A stretch of 14,548 nucleotides of DNA, from the NCBI GenBank assembly GCA_027047745.1, contig JALTUB010000248.1, positions 1-14,548 of the forward strand. Reading direction: 5' to 3'. A program made the translations under genes and the position numbers. Positions 1-6,756 of this stretch are shown piece after piece. How positions within the stretch are numbered: position 1 is the stretch's first letter; each line of letters starts with the position of its first letter. The notes beneath the pieces were generated by a model. That model had not been told where the DNA came from and ran no database searches. It was given only the letters and a program-made list of their open reading frames with translations. The stretch comes from Sulfurimonas sp. (GTDB lineage Bacteria > Campylobacterota > Campylobacteria > Campylobacterales > Sulfurimonadaceae).

Positions 1-72
1 CGTATAATCTACATCAGCAGAAGAGTAAGAAACAGATACTAAAAACAGAAGTAAAGAGAATATTTTATACAT
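1..72 (-). CDS. Secreted protein, N-terminal 24 residues only (cut by window edge)
   Basis: An ATG at 72-70 opens a frame that stays open to the window edge. It encodes MYKIFSLLLFLVSVSYSSAD and four more residues. This is a typical Sec signal peptide: a Lys at position 3, a hydrophobic core at about 5-16, and a plausible signal peptidase I site after SSA (residue 19). AAGG lies 6 nt before the ATG. The gene starts 8 nt after the nusB stop, so it is probably the next gene of the kdsA-ribH-nusB transcript. In H. pylori and C. jejuni the usual neighbour here is pyrF or a similar gene, and this start does not look like pyrF. Nothing about function can be said from the visible part. Confidence 0.7.
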   Translation of the reverse strand, partial: MYKIFSLLLFLVSVSYSSADVDYT

Positions 73-80
73 TTTAAACC

Positions 81-482
81 TTATTGTTTATCTTTTGAAA
101 TAGCATCTAAAACACCATTTATAAATTTTGGAGACTGTTCAGTTCCAAAAGATTTTGTTATCTCAACAGCTTCATTAATGATGACTGCAGAGTCAAGCTC
201 TGTAAAAAGTATCTCGTAAGCTGCTAAACGAAGCGTAGCTCTCTCGATAGAACCCAGTCTCTCAAAATCCCAATCTTTTAAATGTGCTACAATAGCTTTA
301 TCGCAAGCTTCTAGATTTTTCATGACACCATCATAAAGTGTAAGTGCAAAATCTTTTTGTTTGTTGCGAATTTTTTTCTCTTCTAAAATCTCTTCGGAAT
401 GTTCAGATGTATTTCCATTACCCAAATCATAAGCATACAAAAGTGAAACGACTGCCATTCTGGCTTGTTGACGAGTAGCCAT
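81..482 (-). CDS. nusB: Transcription antitermination factor NusB
   Basis: NusB is a small all-helical RNA-binding protein. With NusE (ribosomal protein S10) it binds boxA in leader RNA and supports processive transcription of rRNA operons in the cytoplasm. The 133 residues match the usual length. Family signatures are visible: the N-terminal TRQQAR with downstream LLYAYD (3-19), the central ERATLRLAAYEIL (80-92), and the C-terminal block with INEAVEITK, FGTE, and KFINGVLD (102-126). The start is fixed by a TAATG junction at 484-480, where the ribH stop and the nusB ATG share one base, so translation is probably coupled. The kdsA-ribH-nusB order is the same as in H. pylori and C. jejuni. Identification is firm. 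Confidence 0.97.
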   Translation of the reverse strand: MATRQQARMAVVSLLYAYDLGNGNTSEHSEEILEEKKIRNKQKDFALTLYDGVMKNLEACDKAIVAHLKDWDFERLGSIERATLRLAAYEILFTELDSAVIINEAVEITKSFGTEQSPKFINGVLDAISKDKQ

Positions 483-946
483 TATAGTGCCTCGTACAAA
501 TCTAACATCTCAATAACAACAGTCATCGCTTCAAAACCTTTGTTACCAGCTTTTGTACCAGCTCTTTCTATAGCTTGTTCTATGCTATCAGTTGTTAAAA
601 GCCCAAAGCTTACAGGTTTTTGATACTTCAAACTCATACTTGCAATGCCCTTTGTAGCTTCAGCAGAAACATAATCAAAATGAGGAGTTGCACCACGGAT
701 AACTGCACCCAAAGCACAAACTCCGTCATATTTTCCTGATGATAAAAGTTGATCAACAATCATAGGAAGTTCAAATGCACCTGGTACTAAAACATGTGTC
801 AAATCATCTTCATTACCACCGTGACGGTCAAACGCATCTTTAGCACCCTCAACAAGTCTATCAACTATAAAGTGATTCCATCGTGTACTAACTATAGCAA
901 TTTTTTTGCCATTTACTACTTTTAATTTACCTTCGATTAATTTCAT
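482..946 (-). CDS. ribH: 6,7-dimethyl-8-ribityllumazine synthase
   Basis: RibH condenses 5-amino-6-ribitylamino-uracil with 3,4-dihydroxy-2-butanone 4-phosphate to give 6,7-dimethyl-8-ribityllumazine, the penultimate step of riboflavin synthesis. It usually assembles as a pentamer or 60-mer in the cytoplasm. The 154 residues are full length. Visible motifs are RWN at 22-24 (the aromatic residue stacks on the substrate), PGAFELP at 55-61, GAVIRGATPHFDYV at 80-93 with the catalytic His at 89, and GLLTTDSIEQAIERAG with KAGNKG at 115-137. The ATG at 946-944 overlaps the TGA of the upstream toxin gene (ATGA), and the 3' end overlaps nusB by one base. No separate promoter is apparent, so expression appears tied to kdsA and the toxin-antitoxin pair. 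Confidence 0.98.
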   Translation of the reverse strand: MKLIEGKLKVVNGKKIAIVSTRWNHFIVDRLVEGAKDAFDRHGGNEDDLTHVLVPGAFELPMIVDQLLSSGKYDGVCALGAVIRGATPHFDYVSAEATKGIASMSLKYQKPVSFGLLTTDSIEQAIERAGTKAGNKGFEAMTVVIEMLDLYEAL

Positions 947-1236
947 TTTTTTCCTTTGTTATTTTGTTTTGTATTATTTATTTTTAAAATCCTAATAAGT
1001 TCATCATTTACAATTTTATATATAATACGATAATTATCATAGTATATAACCCTACATTCATGTTGTATATTTTTATATTTACACTCTTTACCCATTTTAG
1101 GATTTGTCTCTAGCAGATGTATGTATGTCTGAATTTTTGTAACATACTCTCTCGCTACACTCGGTTTATCTCTATAAATTATATCAAAAATCTTCGATAA
1201 ATCTGTCAATGCAGATTTATTTAATCTAATTTCCAC
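943..1236 (-). CDS. RelE/ParE superfamily toxin of a type II toxin-antitoxin pair
   Basis: This small basic protein (97 aa) has the RelE/ParE layout: an N-terminal helical hairpin (about 8-46, with ALTDLSKIFDII and VAREYVTKIQTYIHLL), followed by a beta-sheet half with CRVIYYDNYRIIYKI and ELIRILKINNTKQ (61-91). The central YRIIYKI strand and the closing I-x-I-L strand are the family hallmark. Family members either cleave mRNA on the ribosome (RelE) or poison gyrase (ParE); the sequence alone does not decide which, although it looks more ParE-like. The best start is GTG at 1236-1234, with AAGGA about 9 nt upstream, inside the antitoxin gene, which it overlaps by 11 bp. The lysine-rich tail (NNKGKK) ends in a TGA that overlaps the ribH ATG by 4 bp. 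Such overlaps indicate translational coupling. Confidence 0.8.
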   Translation of the reverse strand: MEIRLNKSALTDLSKIFDIIYRDKPSVAREYVTKIQTYIHLLETNPKMGKECKYKNIQHECRVIYYDNYRIIYKIVNDELIRILKINNTKQNNKGKK

Positions 1237-1465
1237 TATGTTTATTCCTTAGCATATCAAAAGCTTCATCCAAAGTGTAACCACTATCTTCAGAGTTATC
1301 AGCACTATAAATCTCATTAGCCAAAGAAGATAAATCTTCATCATAATCAACATTATTTACATGACAAGTTGCAGAAAGAAATTTCACAAACGCGACATCA
1401 TTTCCCTCAAAATTTTCATGATATGTTCTCTCCAATTCTGGATCATCTATAGTAAGTGTAATCAT
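1226..1465 (-). CDS. Putative antitoxin partner of the RelE/ParE-like toxin
   Basis: This 79-residue acidic protein lies directly upstream of the toxin gene and overlaps it by 11 bp, the usual antitoxin-first arrangement. The N-terminus (MITLTIDDPELERTYHENF) has a short beta-strand then a helix, as in ribbon-helix-helix or Phd-like DNA-binding antitoxins, but I cannot assign a family. The C-terminal third (DSGYTLDEAFDMLRNK, about 59-75) resembles the toxin-binding tails of ParD/RelB-type antitoxins, which often have a Y-x-x-x-E-A/V-x-x-x-L pattern. An AGGAG Shine-Dalgarno sequence at 1477-1473, 7 nt from the ATG, lies inside the last kdsA codons, and the ATG begins 1 nt after the kdsA stop. 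The strong RBS suggests higher translation than the GTG-started toxin. The pairing is inferred from gene order. Confidence 0.72.
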   Translation of the reverse strand: MITLTIDDPELERTYHENFEGNDVAFVKFLSATCHVNNVDYDEDLSSLANEIYSADNSEDSGYTLDEAFDMLRNKHSGN

Positions 1466-1466
1466 T

Positions 1467-2258
1467 TTAAATCTCCTGAATTTTTTTTATTTTCAGTATC
1501 AAACTATCTAAATCTTCTAATTTTAACATATTTGCTCCATCACTTAAAGCACAGCTTGGGTCGAAATGTGTTTCAAAGAAAAAGCCATCCACTCCAACTG
1601 CTGCTGCTGCTTTTGCTAAGTAAGGAACCATTGAGCTATCTCCACCTGTTTTACCATCTTGAGCTGTTGGCATCTGAACAGAGTGAGTTGCATCAAAGAT
1701 TACTGGTGCAAAATCTTTCATGATAACTAGGTTTCTCATATCAACAACCATATTGCCATAACCAAAAGAGTTTCCTCTTTCACACAGATAGACACCGTGT
1801 TTTTTTGCATTTTCATAAGTTGGCTCAGAGCATCCGCGAGTTTGAAGCACTTTTAAAAGTGGGTATTTCATGGCATCGGCACTCAAGAACTGCCCTTTTT
1901 TGATATTTACTTCTCTATCTGTTTTAGCACAAGCGACAAGCAAGTCAGTTTGACGACAAAGAAAAGCAGGGATTTGCAACATATCTACAACTTGGGCAAC
2001 TGCATCTACTTGGATACTCTCATGAACATCAGTAACTATCTTGTATCCAAAATCGTCTTTTACTTTTTGCAGTATGCGAAGACCCTCATCCATTCCAAGC
2101 CCACGAAAACTCTCCAAAGAAGTTCTATTTGCTTTATCAAAACTAGATTTAAAATAGAAGTCTATAGAGTCATCATTATGATATTTTTCTAAACCCTTTG
2201 CGATTTTAAAAATATTTTCTTCACTCTCTATAACACATGGTCCTGCTAAAAGTTTCAT
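1467..2258 (-). CDS. kdsA: 3-deoxy-D-manno-octulosonate 8-phosphate synthase (Kdo8P synthase), metal-dependent type
   Basis: KdsA condenses phosphoenolpyruvate with D-arabinose 5-phosphate to give Kdo 8-phosphate, the precursor of the Kdo sugar in the lipopolysaccharide core. It is cytoplasmic. The 263 residues fit the family. Recognisable blocks are AGPCVIES (5-12), KSSFDKANRTS (38-48), TDVHE (76-80), IPAFLCRQTDLL (96-107), KKGQFLSADAMK (120-131), RGNSFGYGNM (161-170) and FDATHSVQMP (188-197). Cys8, His192, Glu229 and Asp240 match the metal ligands of the metal-dependent class; E. coli-type enzymes have Asn in place of the Cys. The ATG at 2258 follows an AAGG and a good promoter. The toxin-antitoxin pair and ribH follow on the same strand, so kdsA is the probable first gene of the operon. 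Confidence 0.98.
   Translation of the reverse strand: MKLLAGPCVIESEENIFKIAKGLEKYHNDDSIDFYFKSSFDKANRTSLESFRGLGMDEGLRILQKVKDDFGYKIVTDVHESIQVDAVAQVVDMLQIPAFLCRQTDLLVACAKTDREVNIKKGQFLSADAMKYPLLKVLQTRGCSEPTYENAKKHGVYLCERGNSFGYGNMVVDMRNLVIMKDFAPVIFDATHSVQMPTAQDGKTGGDSSMVPYLAKAAAAVGVDGFFFETHFDPSCALSDGANMLKLEDLDSLILKIKKIQEI
1473..1477 (-). promoter_or_regulatory. Strong Shine-Dalgarno of the antitoxin inside the kdsA 3' end
   Basis: Read on the minus strand this is AGGAG, 7 nt from the antitoxin ATG. It lies within the last codons of kdsA (encoding ...IQEI), so the antitoxin is translated from the kdsA message without any intergenic spacer. Confidence 0.7.
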
Positions 2259-2567
2259 TTTGATTGCCTTTTAAAATATTAAAAGACATTATATCATTTT
2301 AAGCAAAAAGTCCTTTGAAGCTTTCTATATTTTATTTCAATTATCCAGATTTTACATTATAAGATCTTTGATTGTAAGCTTAAGATAATTTATGCCATAA
2401 TTCTCATTAATATTAAACAAAAAAATTTGCTAAATAAAGTTAAACTATAAAATTATCATAAAAAAAGAGGTTCTATGTCAGAAAATATTTATCTTGGAAA
2501 TAGCCTAGGAACATGGATCTATACTTCTAGTGAAGGGTATTCCTTTGTGAGTCGAATCAGCCCTTAT
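2259..2567. other. Intergenic stretch between kdsA and the envelope cluster
   Basis: These 309 bp separate the 3' end of the envelope gene cluster from kdsA. They hold the kdsA promoter near 2288-2309, a very AT-rich middle (about 2310-2460) with no open frame of note, and most of a short plus-strand reading frame with its own apparent promoter and ribosome binding site (starting at 2475). I see no clear rho-independent terminator for the cluster here; a possible AAGGG/CCCTT pairing around 2535-2566 has a long loop and no following T-run on the minus strand. Confidence 0.6.
2288..2309 (-). promoter_or_regulatory. Probable kdsA operon promoter
   Basis: On the minus strand, TTTTTGCTT (2309-2301) is followed 7 nt later by TATAAT (2293-2288), extended by TGA on its 5' side. 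Campylobacterota housekeeping promoters typically have a T-rich block and a TATAAT -10 box without a sharp -35 box. The -10 box lies about 30 nt before the kdsA ATG, which predicts a leader of roughly 20-25 nt. This is the best promoter match found between 2259 and 2567. Confidence 0.65.
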
Positions 2568-2582
2568 TTATTGATAAAATAA
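2475..2582 (+). pseudogene. Short plus-strand reading frame, possible 5' remnant of a lost gene
   Basis: ATG at 2475 opens 35 codons ending in TAA at 2580-2582. The encoded peptide begins MSENIYLGNSLGTWIYTS. AGAGG lies 4 nt upstream and a TATAAAAT box (2446-2453) about 22 nt before the ATG, so initiation signals are better than expected by chance. It is the only plus-strand frame with such signals, and it runs head-on into the end of the minus-strand DUF457 gene, overlapping its last 15 bases. The last residues (ISPYLLIK) may no longer belong to the original protein. It could be the start of a gene whose remainder was lost when the envelope cluster came to lie here, a genuine small protein, or chance. 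I do not recognise the family. Confidence 0.35.
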
Positions 2583-3239
2583 TAGATTATATATATTGAC
2601 AATATTTATCTCTATATTTGGCATAAATAATAAGTAAATTGAAATGATTAAAAAATAAAGTACATATGTTCCTACTAAATTATGTTTATCATAAAGCTTT
2701 AAAGCTGTTCCAAAAGACTTTTTCATTTTTACACCTAGGGCATTTATACTATATATTTCATCGAGTAGCAAATGTATTATAAAACCATAAAATATTATAA
2801 AACCATATATAGTAGCTAACTGCAAATCTATTTTCACAACATCATAAGAAAAGAGTACAGTGATTTCTCCAATCAGAATCGCCATTGGAATAGAATGAAA
2901 AATCCCTCGATGATGTGTAAGATGTAAAAAAAATTTCAAAAGTGTCACCCTAACTAAAACACTAAGAAATAGCCAAAATAATATTGTCTTTAAAATTGAC
3001 ATAACAGGAAAAAATAATAGAATTATTAATAATGGAAAAACTATGGGGACTATCTTAAAAACAGCTTGCATAGGCTTTGAATTATCAGAATCTATATCAG
3101 GAAATATACCTCCTGCTAATCCGATAAAAAGTGCTGTTACAGATTGATATACTGTTAAGAGTCCACTATTATAAAGTGCTATTACAACTATTCCTACTCC
3201 AATTGTTGCAATATTCACATGTTCTTTAAAAGCTGCCAT
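2568..3239 (-). CDS. YdjM/DUF457-family membrane protein (predicted metal-dependent hydrolase)
   Basis: This 223-residue integral membrane protein matches the YdjM/DUF457 family, annotated as inner-membrane metal-dependent hydrolases; the substrate is unknown. The conserved polar motifs are present: H7 in the opening FKEHVNIAT, GGIFPDIDSD (43-52), THHRGIFHS (108-116) and HLLLDEIYS (156-164), with a GTALKLYD block (177-184). These His and Asp clusters sit at the ends of about six to seven hydrophobic segments (around 10-30, 62-80, 83-105, 117-133, 141-160 and 192-210). The ATG lies 3 nt after the end of the FlgT-like gene, so the gene is the tail of that operon, though no clear Shine-Dalgarno precedes it. 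In E. coli ydjM belongs to the LexA regulon; no LexA-like box is visible here. Its link to the envelope proteins upstream is positional only. Confidence 0.8.
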   Translation of the reverse strand: MAAFKEHVNIATIGVGIVVIALYNSGLLTVYQSVTALFIGLAGGIFPDIDSDNSKPMQAVFKIVPIVFPLLIILLFFPVMSILKTILFWLFLSVLVRVTLLKFFLHLTHHRGIFHSIPMAILIGEITVLFSYDVVKIDLQLATIYGFIIFYGFIIHLLLDEIYSINALGVKMKKSFGTALKLYDKHNLVGTYVLYFLIISIYLLFMPNIEINIVNIYNLLFYQ

Positions 3240-3242
3240 ATA

Positions 3243-4535
3243 TTAATCAAAAGGCAACTTAACGCCACCATTACTTTCTACTTTTACTGAAGATTTTCTC
3301 CAGTTTGGATTGTCTTTAAGAACACTATTTTTACTATATTGTTCACTTTTTATTTTTCTGCATATGTCATTCTTTTTAATAATATCTAAAGAACCTTTTA
3401 CGACTTGTGCATATGACAACTTTGGCGTAACATTCCTTATCTCTATAATTGCGACTTTCTTTTCAAGCCTGCCAAGTGGTTCATGTGTATATGGGTCTGT
3501 CATTCTTTCACCTAAATGCATAACATCCATTTTTGAGCCTACTGCTAAAGAGTTACCACCTTGATTTAGTACAATAGTGCCATCTCGTGTAATTTTTATA
3601 ATTTTCATAGGGTAAATGTTGCTTAGCAATTCATCTGCGATAGAGTGTGTAATATTTTCAACAGCCTTAGTAAGTGCCATCTCTGTACTATCTCGTGAGT
3701 TTGACAAGTCAATAGTAGCTTTTGTAGTAGCAGACCATTTGATTTGTGATGTTCCCACAACAATAATACGATAATCTACAATAAACTCTGCATTTTTTTT
3801 AGATGAATCTGTTCCTAAAAGTTGATTATGATTACTTGTCGTATCCATACTTACAGATTCTATTGTACCTACTAAAATATAATCAGCACTAAGCTTTTTT
3901 CCTAGTTTTACTTTTTGTGACAATGGAGTTTGTCCTGATGTGATAATACCAAGCTCATTAGACATATCTCTAATATATGTTCTATCAACAACAGCAAATC
4001 TTCTGGACTGCGTGAAATCATTTGTTAAAGATTGGCTCAACATATCAGAAACTTTTGCCCCACTATACTCTTCTCCATTTATAGCATAAGTTTTTTTAGA
4101 GTAGTAAAAAGGCATAATAGCAATTTTTCTTCTGTGTTTTGTGCTTAGACCGGGGGATTTATAGCCTAATATTTTTACTAAAAGTTTTACATTCCATTCA
4201 CGATTGTCATCTTTTTTAGCATTAAGAATTCTATAACTATTTATCAAGCCTTTTGTTGCTTCTTTTACAGCATTTTGACTAAGAGAATGCACAGCTATTT
4301 TTCTTGAATTTTCTTGATTAATCGATACATTTTTTTGTTGTATTCTTTTTGAAAATGCTTTTTTAGAGTTTATTGAAACTCCTTTTGTCTGTTTTAAAGC
4401 TTCAATCAATGCATTTTGTATCGCTTCCCCACGCGTTACACCAAAACCTTTTACTTGAACTGTAGTAATAGTCTGCACAGCAAATAAAAGATTAGGGCTA
4501 AATACTAACAAGCATATAAAAAGAATTTGTTTCAT
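3243..4535 (-). CDS. FlgT-like periplasmic protein with CsgG/TolB-type middle domain
   Basis: This 430-residue exported protein has a signal peptide (1-19, cleavage after LLFA, no lipobox). Three parts follow: an N-terminal module with VQVKGFGVTRGEAIQNAL (26-43) ending in a WNVKLLVKI strand (114-122); a CsgG/TolB-N-like domain with KIAIMPF (137-143), FAVVDRTYI (180-188) and ADYILVGTIESV (217-228); and a C-terminal module with VGSKMDVM (332-339), DPYTHEPLG (347-355), VAIIEIRNV (361-369) and NDICRKI (389-395). The order and motifs resemble Vibrio FlgT, whose three domains build the H-ring at the base of the sheathed flagellum. No flagellar gene is near, so a flagellar role is not shown. The ATG at 4535 shares one base with the upstream stop (TAATG), implying co-translation. 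Family assignment is by motif reading only. Confidence 0.65.
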   Translation of the reverse strand: MKQILFICLLVFSPNLLFAVQTITTVQVKGFGVTRGEAIQNALIEALKQTKGVSINSKKAFSKRIQQKNVSINQENSRKIAVHSLSQNAVKEATKGLINSYRILNAKKDDNREWNVKLLVKILGYKSPGLSTKHRRKIAIMPFYYSKKTYAINGEEYSGAKVSDMLSQSLTNDFTQSRRFAVVDRTYIRDMSNELGIITSGQTPLSQKVKLGKKLSADYILVGTIESVSMDTTSNHNQLLGTDSSKKNAEFIVDYRIIVVGTSQIKWSATTKATIDLSNSRDSTEMALTKAVENITHSIADELLSNIYPMKIIKITRDGTIVLNQGGNSLAVGSKMDVMHLGERMTDPYTHEPLGRLEKKVAIIEIRNVTPKLSYAQVVKGSLDIIKKNDICRKIKSEQYSKNSVLKDNPNWRKSSVKVESNGGVKLPFD

Positions 4536-6106
4536 TAAAAATCATCCATTGTATTTATCACTTTACTCTCTTGATGAAAGTTATTATAATTCTTTTTAAT
4601 TTTGTGAGATGATTTTGAACTCTTAAATGCTTTTACAGCATGAAGTGTGCTGTATTTCCAAACACGAACAGCTCCAACAAATTTAACGCCTTCTTTTGAT
4701 GTGTATCTCCAAGTTTTAACTGTAGAAATTCCTTGTAATTTCATTTTTGCAGATGATTTTGCACTTTTATTAACTGTTTTTATAATATTTTTAATGGTTT
4801 TTTCAACAGTATCTGAATCAAATTTCACTTCTCTCTCTACAATTTTTCTTGTCTCTTCACCATTTTTACGCTCATTTTTAACACTCATATAGCCATTAAC
4901 CATTTCTGCAATTTGCGAATCAGCGTTTGCAATAGCAGCATTTTTTGCTTCTGAACGAAGTTCATCATTGATATAATCATCACCACTGTCAGGACGATAA
5001 GATGCAACACCATAAGATAAAATTGCAGGAGAACCATCTTTATCATAAATAAGTCTTACTCCCATTGTGGAAATAAATTCTTTATTTGAATTTGGTAACA
5101 GACTGCTAATATCTCTTCCTCTGCCTTTAACAAGAGAGGTTCTCTGAAGTGAAATATCTTTTGCTATTTGTTTCGTTTTTGGTGAAGCAACAGCAACTAT
5201 TCCAATAACTGTATTTCCTTTATCATCTCTAATAAGGGTTGTTTGTACAGGAATCAAACCACTTATACTCCCTGATGCTTTTTGAATAGTATTTTTAACA
5301 AACTTATCTCGAAACAAATCTTTTTTTATTTTTGGAGTTGCTTTTTTTAATTGATCTGGACTTACTCCCATTTTAATCAATTCTTGGTCAAGCTTTTTTC
5401 CCTGAACATCTAGCTTTTTATTCATAACAAACCAAAATTTACTCCAAAAATTTGGATTTGATGCAGGTGGTAAATCTAATTGTTTTGCATTTGTAGACCT
5501 ATCCATGTAAAGAGATTTAATTTTTTCTGTTGCAATAGTTCCAAAAAGTGCTGTTACATATTTCTCTTGAACCTTCATCATAGCTTTATCAAAAGCGTTA
5601 ACAACTGCATCCCCATATTGAGGGTCTATTGGTTTAAGAGATACTGATTGTTGTGCAAAAAGTATATACTTTCCATTATTTTCTCCGAAACTGCTTACGC
5701 CGAACTTGCTAAGAACATCATTTGACCAATCTTCTGCACTATCTGATGCACTTGGCATAGGAACTGTTTTTGGATCAGCCATTGTGTTTAGATTATCTGT
5801 ATCACTATTTTCATTATTTGATGTACTTACAGGTGCAGATGGTGGTGGAGGAGGTGGTGCAGAAAAAATTGTAGCCAACTCACTTTGAGAACCTGCTTTA
5901 CTCCAGTTTTTCATACCATTTTGCCACACAAGAGAATCTTTGTTTACCTGCCCATCTTTTACCATTTGACTGATTTCTTCAGTAGTCAAAGGACCTTTTT
6001 GTTTTTTATTCACCATTACATAAAAATCTGCAAAAAGTGATGTACCTAACAGTAACGAAGCTGTAACCATGCTTACAGCTCCTTTTTTTATAATATTTTT
6101 AATCAT
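4535..6106 (-). CDS. Secreted GYF_2 (DUF4339)-domain protein of unknown function
   Basis: This 523-residue protein has a signal peptide (about 1-26, cleavage after LFA). Residues 27-82 form a GYF_2 domain: FYVMVNKKQKGPLT, then LVWQNGMKNWSKA, with the conserved GPL and W-x-x-G-M-x-x-W core. GYF_2 domains are thought to bind proline-rich peptides or serve as protein-protein adaptors. A PPPPPP run (84-89) and a Ser/Asn/Asp/Pro-rich linker follow to about 125. The rest (130-500) is an unrecognised alpha/beta region. Its second half contains AILSYGVASYRPDS and AKNAAIANADSQIAEMV (361-403), an LPP20-like pattern of a G-x-A strand followed by an Ala-spaced helix. The ATG at 6106 has AGGA 6 nt upstream. 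The C-terminus is basic, and the stop overlaps the FlgT-like gene. Periplasmic location is inferred from the signal peptide. Confidence 0.72.
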   Translation of the reverse strand: MIKNIIKKGAVSMVTASLLLGTSLFADFYVMVNKKQKGPLTTEEISQMVKDGQVNKDSLVWQNGMKNWSKAGSQSELATIFSAPPPPPPSAPVSTSNNENSDTDNLNTMADPKTVPMPSASDSAEDWSNDVLSKFGVSSFGENNGKYILFAQQSVSLKPIDPQYGDAVVNAFDKAMMKVQEKYVTALFGTIATEKIKSLYMDRSTNAKQLDLPPASNPNFWSKFWFVMNKKLDVQGKKLDQELIKMGVSPDQLKKATPKIKKDLFRDKFVKNTIQKASGSISGLIPVQTTLIRDDKGNTVIGIVAVASPKTKQIAKDISLQRTSLVKGRGRDISSLLPNSNKEFISTMGVRLIYDKDGSPAILSYGVASYRPDSGDDYINDELRSEAKNAAIANADSQIAEMVNGYMSVKNERKNGEETRKIVEREVKFDSDTVEKTIKNIIKTVNKSAKSSAKMKLQGISTVKTWRYTSKEGVKFVGAVRVWKYSTLHAVKAFKSSKSSHKIKKNYNNFHQESKVINTMDDF

Positions 6107-6138
6107 ACGATTTCCTTTCTTATTTTAATTATTGCTTT

Positions 6139-6756
6139 CTACCATGCTGCTGATTGATTGCTACCTTGTTTTCCAATTACGCGTTCATCTTCCCAAAATG
6201 CAAGACCTGTGTTGATGTCTGTAAGCGACATTTGAAAATAATATTCAGCTCTTTGTGTTGAACCATTAACACGAATATTTCTTTGAATAATTTTTCCAGA
6301 TAAACTTAAATCAGGTGCAATCATATTTCCTTTGCCAGCAACAGTTTTTTGGTTAAACTCTGCATTTCCACGCAAATCTTTTCTTGTTTGCATTGACATC
6401 TTATCTTCTGCTCCATTAGCACTTATTGCAGTTGTTACAACTACTTTTCCACTACGAAGAAGTCCAACGCGAATCTTTTTTACTAACTGATCTGTATCAA
6501 TATGTTGCATAGTGTCATTTATAATGCGAGATATAACTAAAACATATCTCCCACCACCTCGTTTATTTAAAGCACCAGAAGATAGCATTGAGTCAACCAT
6601 TTCTTGAGCTGATGCTTGAAAATCACGATAATCAAGTCCCATTACGGCACTACCTTTGTCATGGTTCATATCTACATTCACCGTATCAGTGGCACATCCA
6701 CTAAATAACACAGCACCTAAGCTTACTACAGCCAAATATTTTTTTAATGTTTGCAT
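6139..6756 (-). CDS. LpoB-like outer-membrane lipoprotein (putative activator of peptidoglycan synthesis)
   Basis: In E. coli, LpoB is an outer-membrane lipoprotein that reaches through the peptidoglycan to stimulate the synthase PBP1B. This 205-residue protein has a lipoprotein signal with FSGC, giving lipidated Cys21. The LpoB-family fold follows: MGLDYRDFQASAQEMVDSML (39-58), RYVLVISRIINDTMQHIDTDQL (70-91), then IRVGLLRSGKVVV (95-107), DLSLSGKI (149-156), and a final strand pair with YYFQMSLTDINTGLAFWED (172-190). The E. coli protein has a long disordered linker after the Cys; here only about 20 residues separate Cys21 from the fold, which would limit reach. The gene follows a YcfL-like gene, as lpoB follows ycfL in E. 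coli. AAGGA lies 6 nt before the ATG, inside the upstream gene, which it overlaps by 13 bp. Confidence 0.85.
   Translation of the reverse strand: MQTLKKYLAVVSLGAVLFSGCATDTVNVDMNHDKGSAVMGLDYRDFQASAQEMVDSMLSSGALNKRGGGRYVLVISRIINDTMQHIDTDQLVKKIRVGLLRSGKVVVTTAISANGAEDKMSMQTRKDLRGNAEFNQKTVAGKGNMIAPDLSLSGKIIQRNIRVNGSTQRAEYYFQMSLTDINTGLAFWEDERVIGKQGSNQSAAW

Noticed and set aside
1361..1723. Plus-strand open frame across the antitoxin and kdsA
   Set aside because: It lies antisense to two well-supported genes, has no ribosome binding site and gives a Leu/Ser/His-rich protein of no recognisable family.
2397..2415. AT-rich sequence ATAATTCTCATTAATATTA resembling a Fur box
   Set aside because: Only a minority of positions match the 19-bp Fur consensus when aligned; in DNA this AT-rich such resemblance is expected by chance.
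2535..2566. AAGGG/CCCTT inverted pair as a terminator for the envelope cluster
   Set aside because: Stem of five bases with a loop of about 20 nt and no U-run after it on the minus strand.
5833..5859. GGT/GGA-rich run that could be a repeat or structured element
   Set aside because: It is simply the complement of the codons for the six prolines in the GYF_2 protein.
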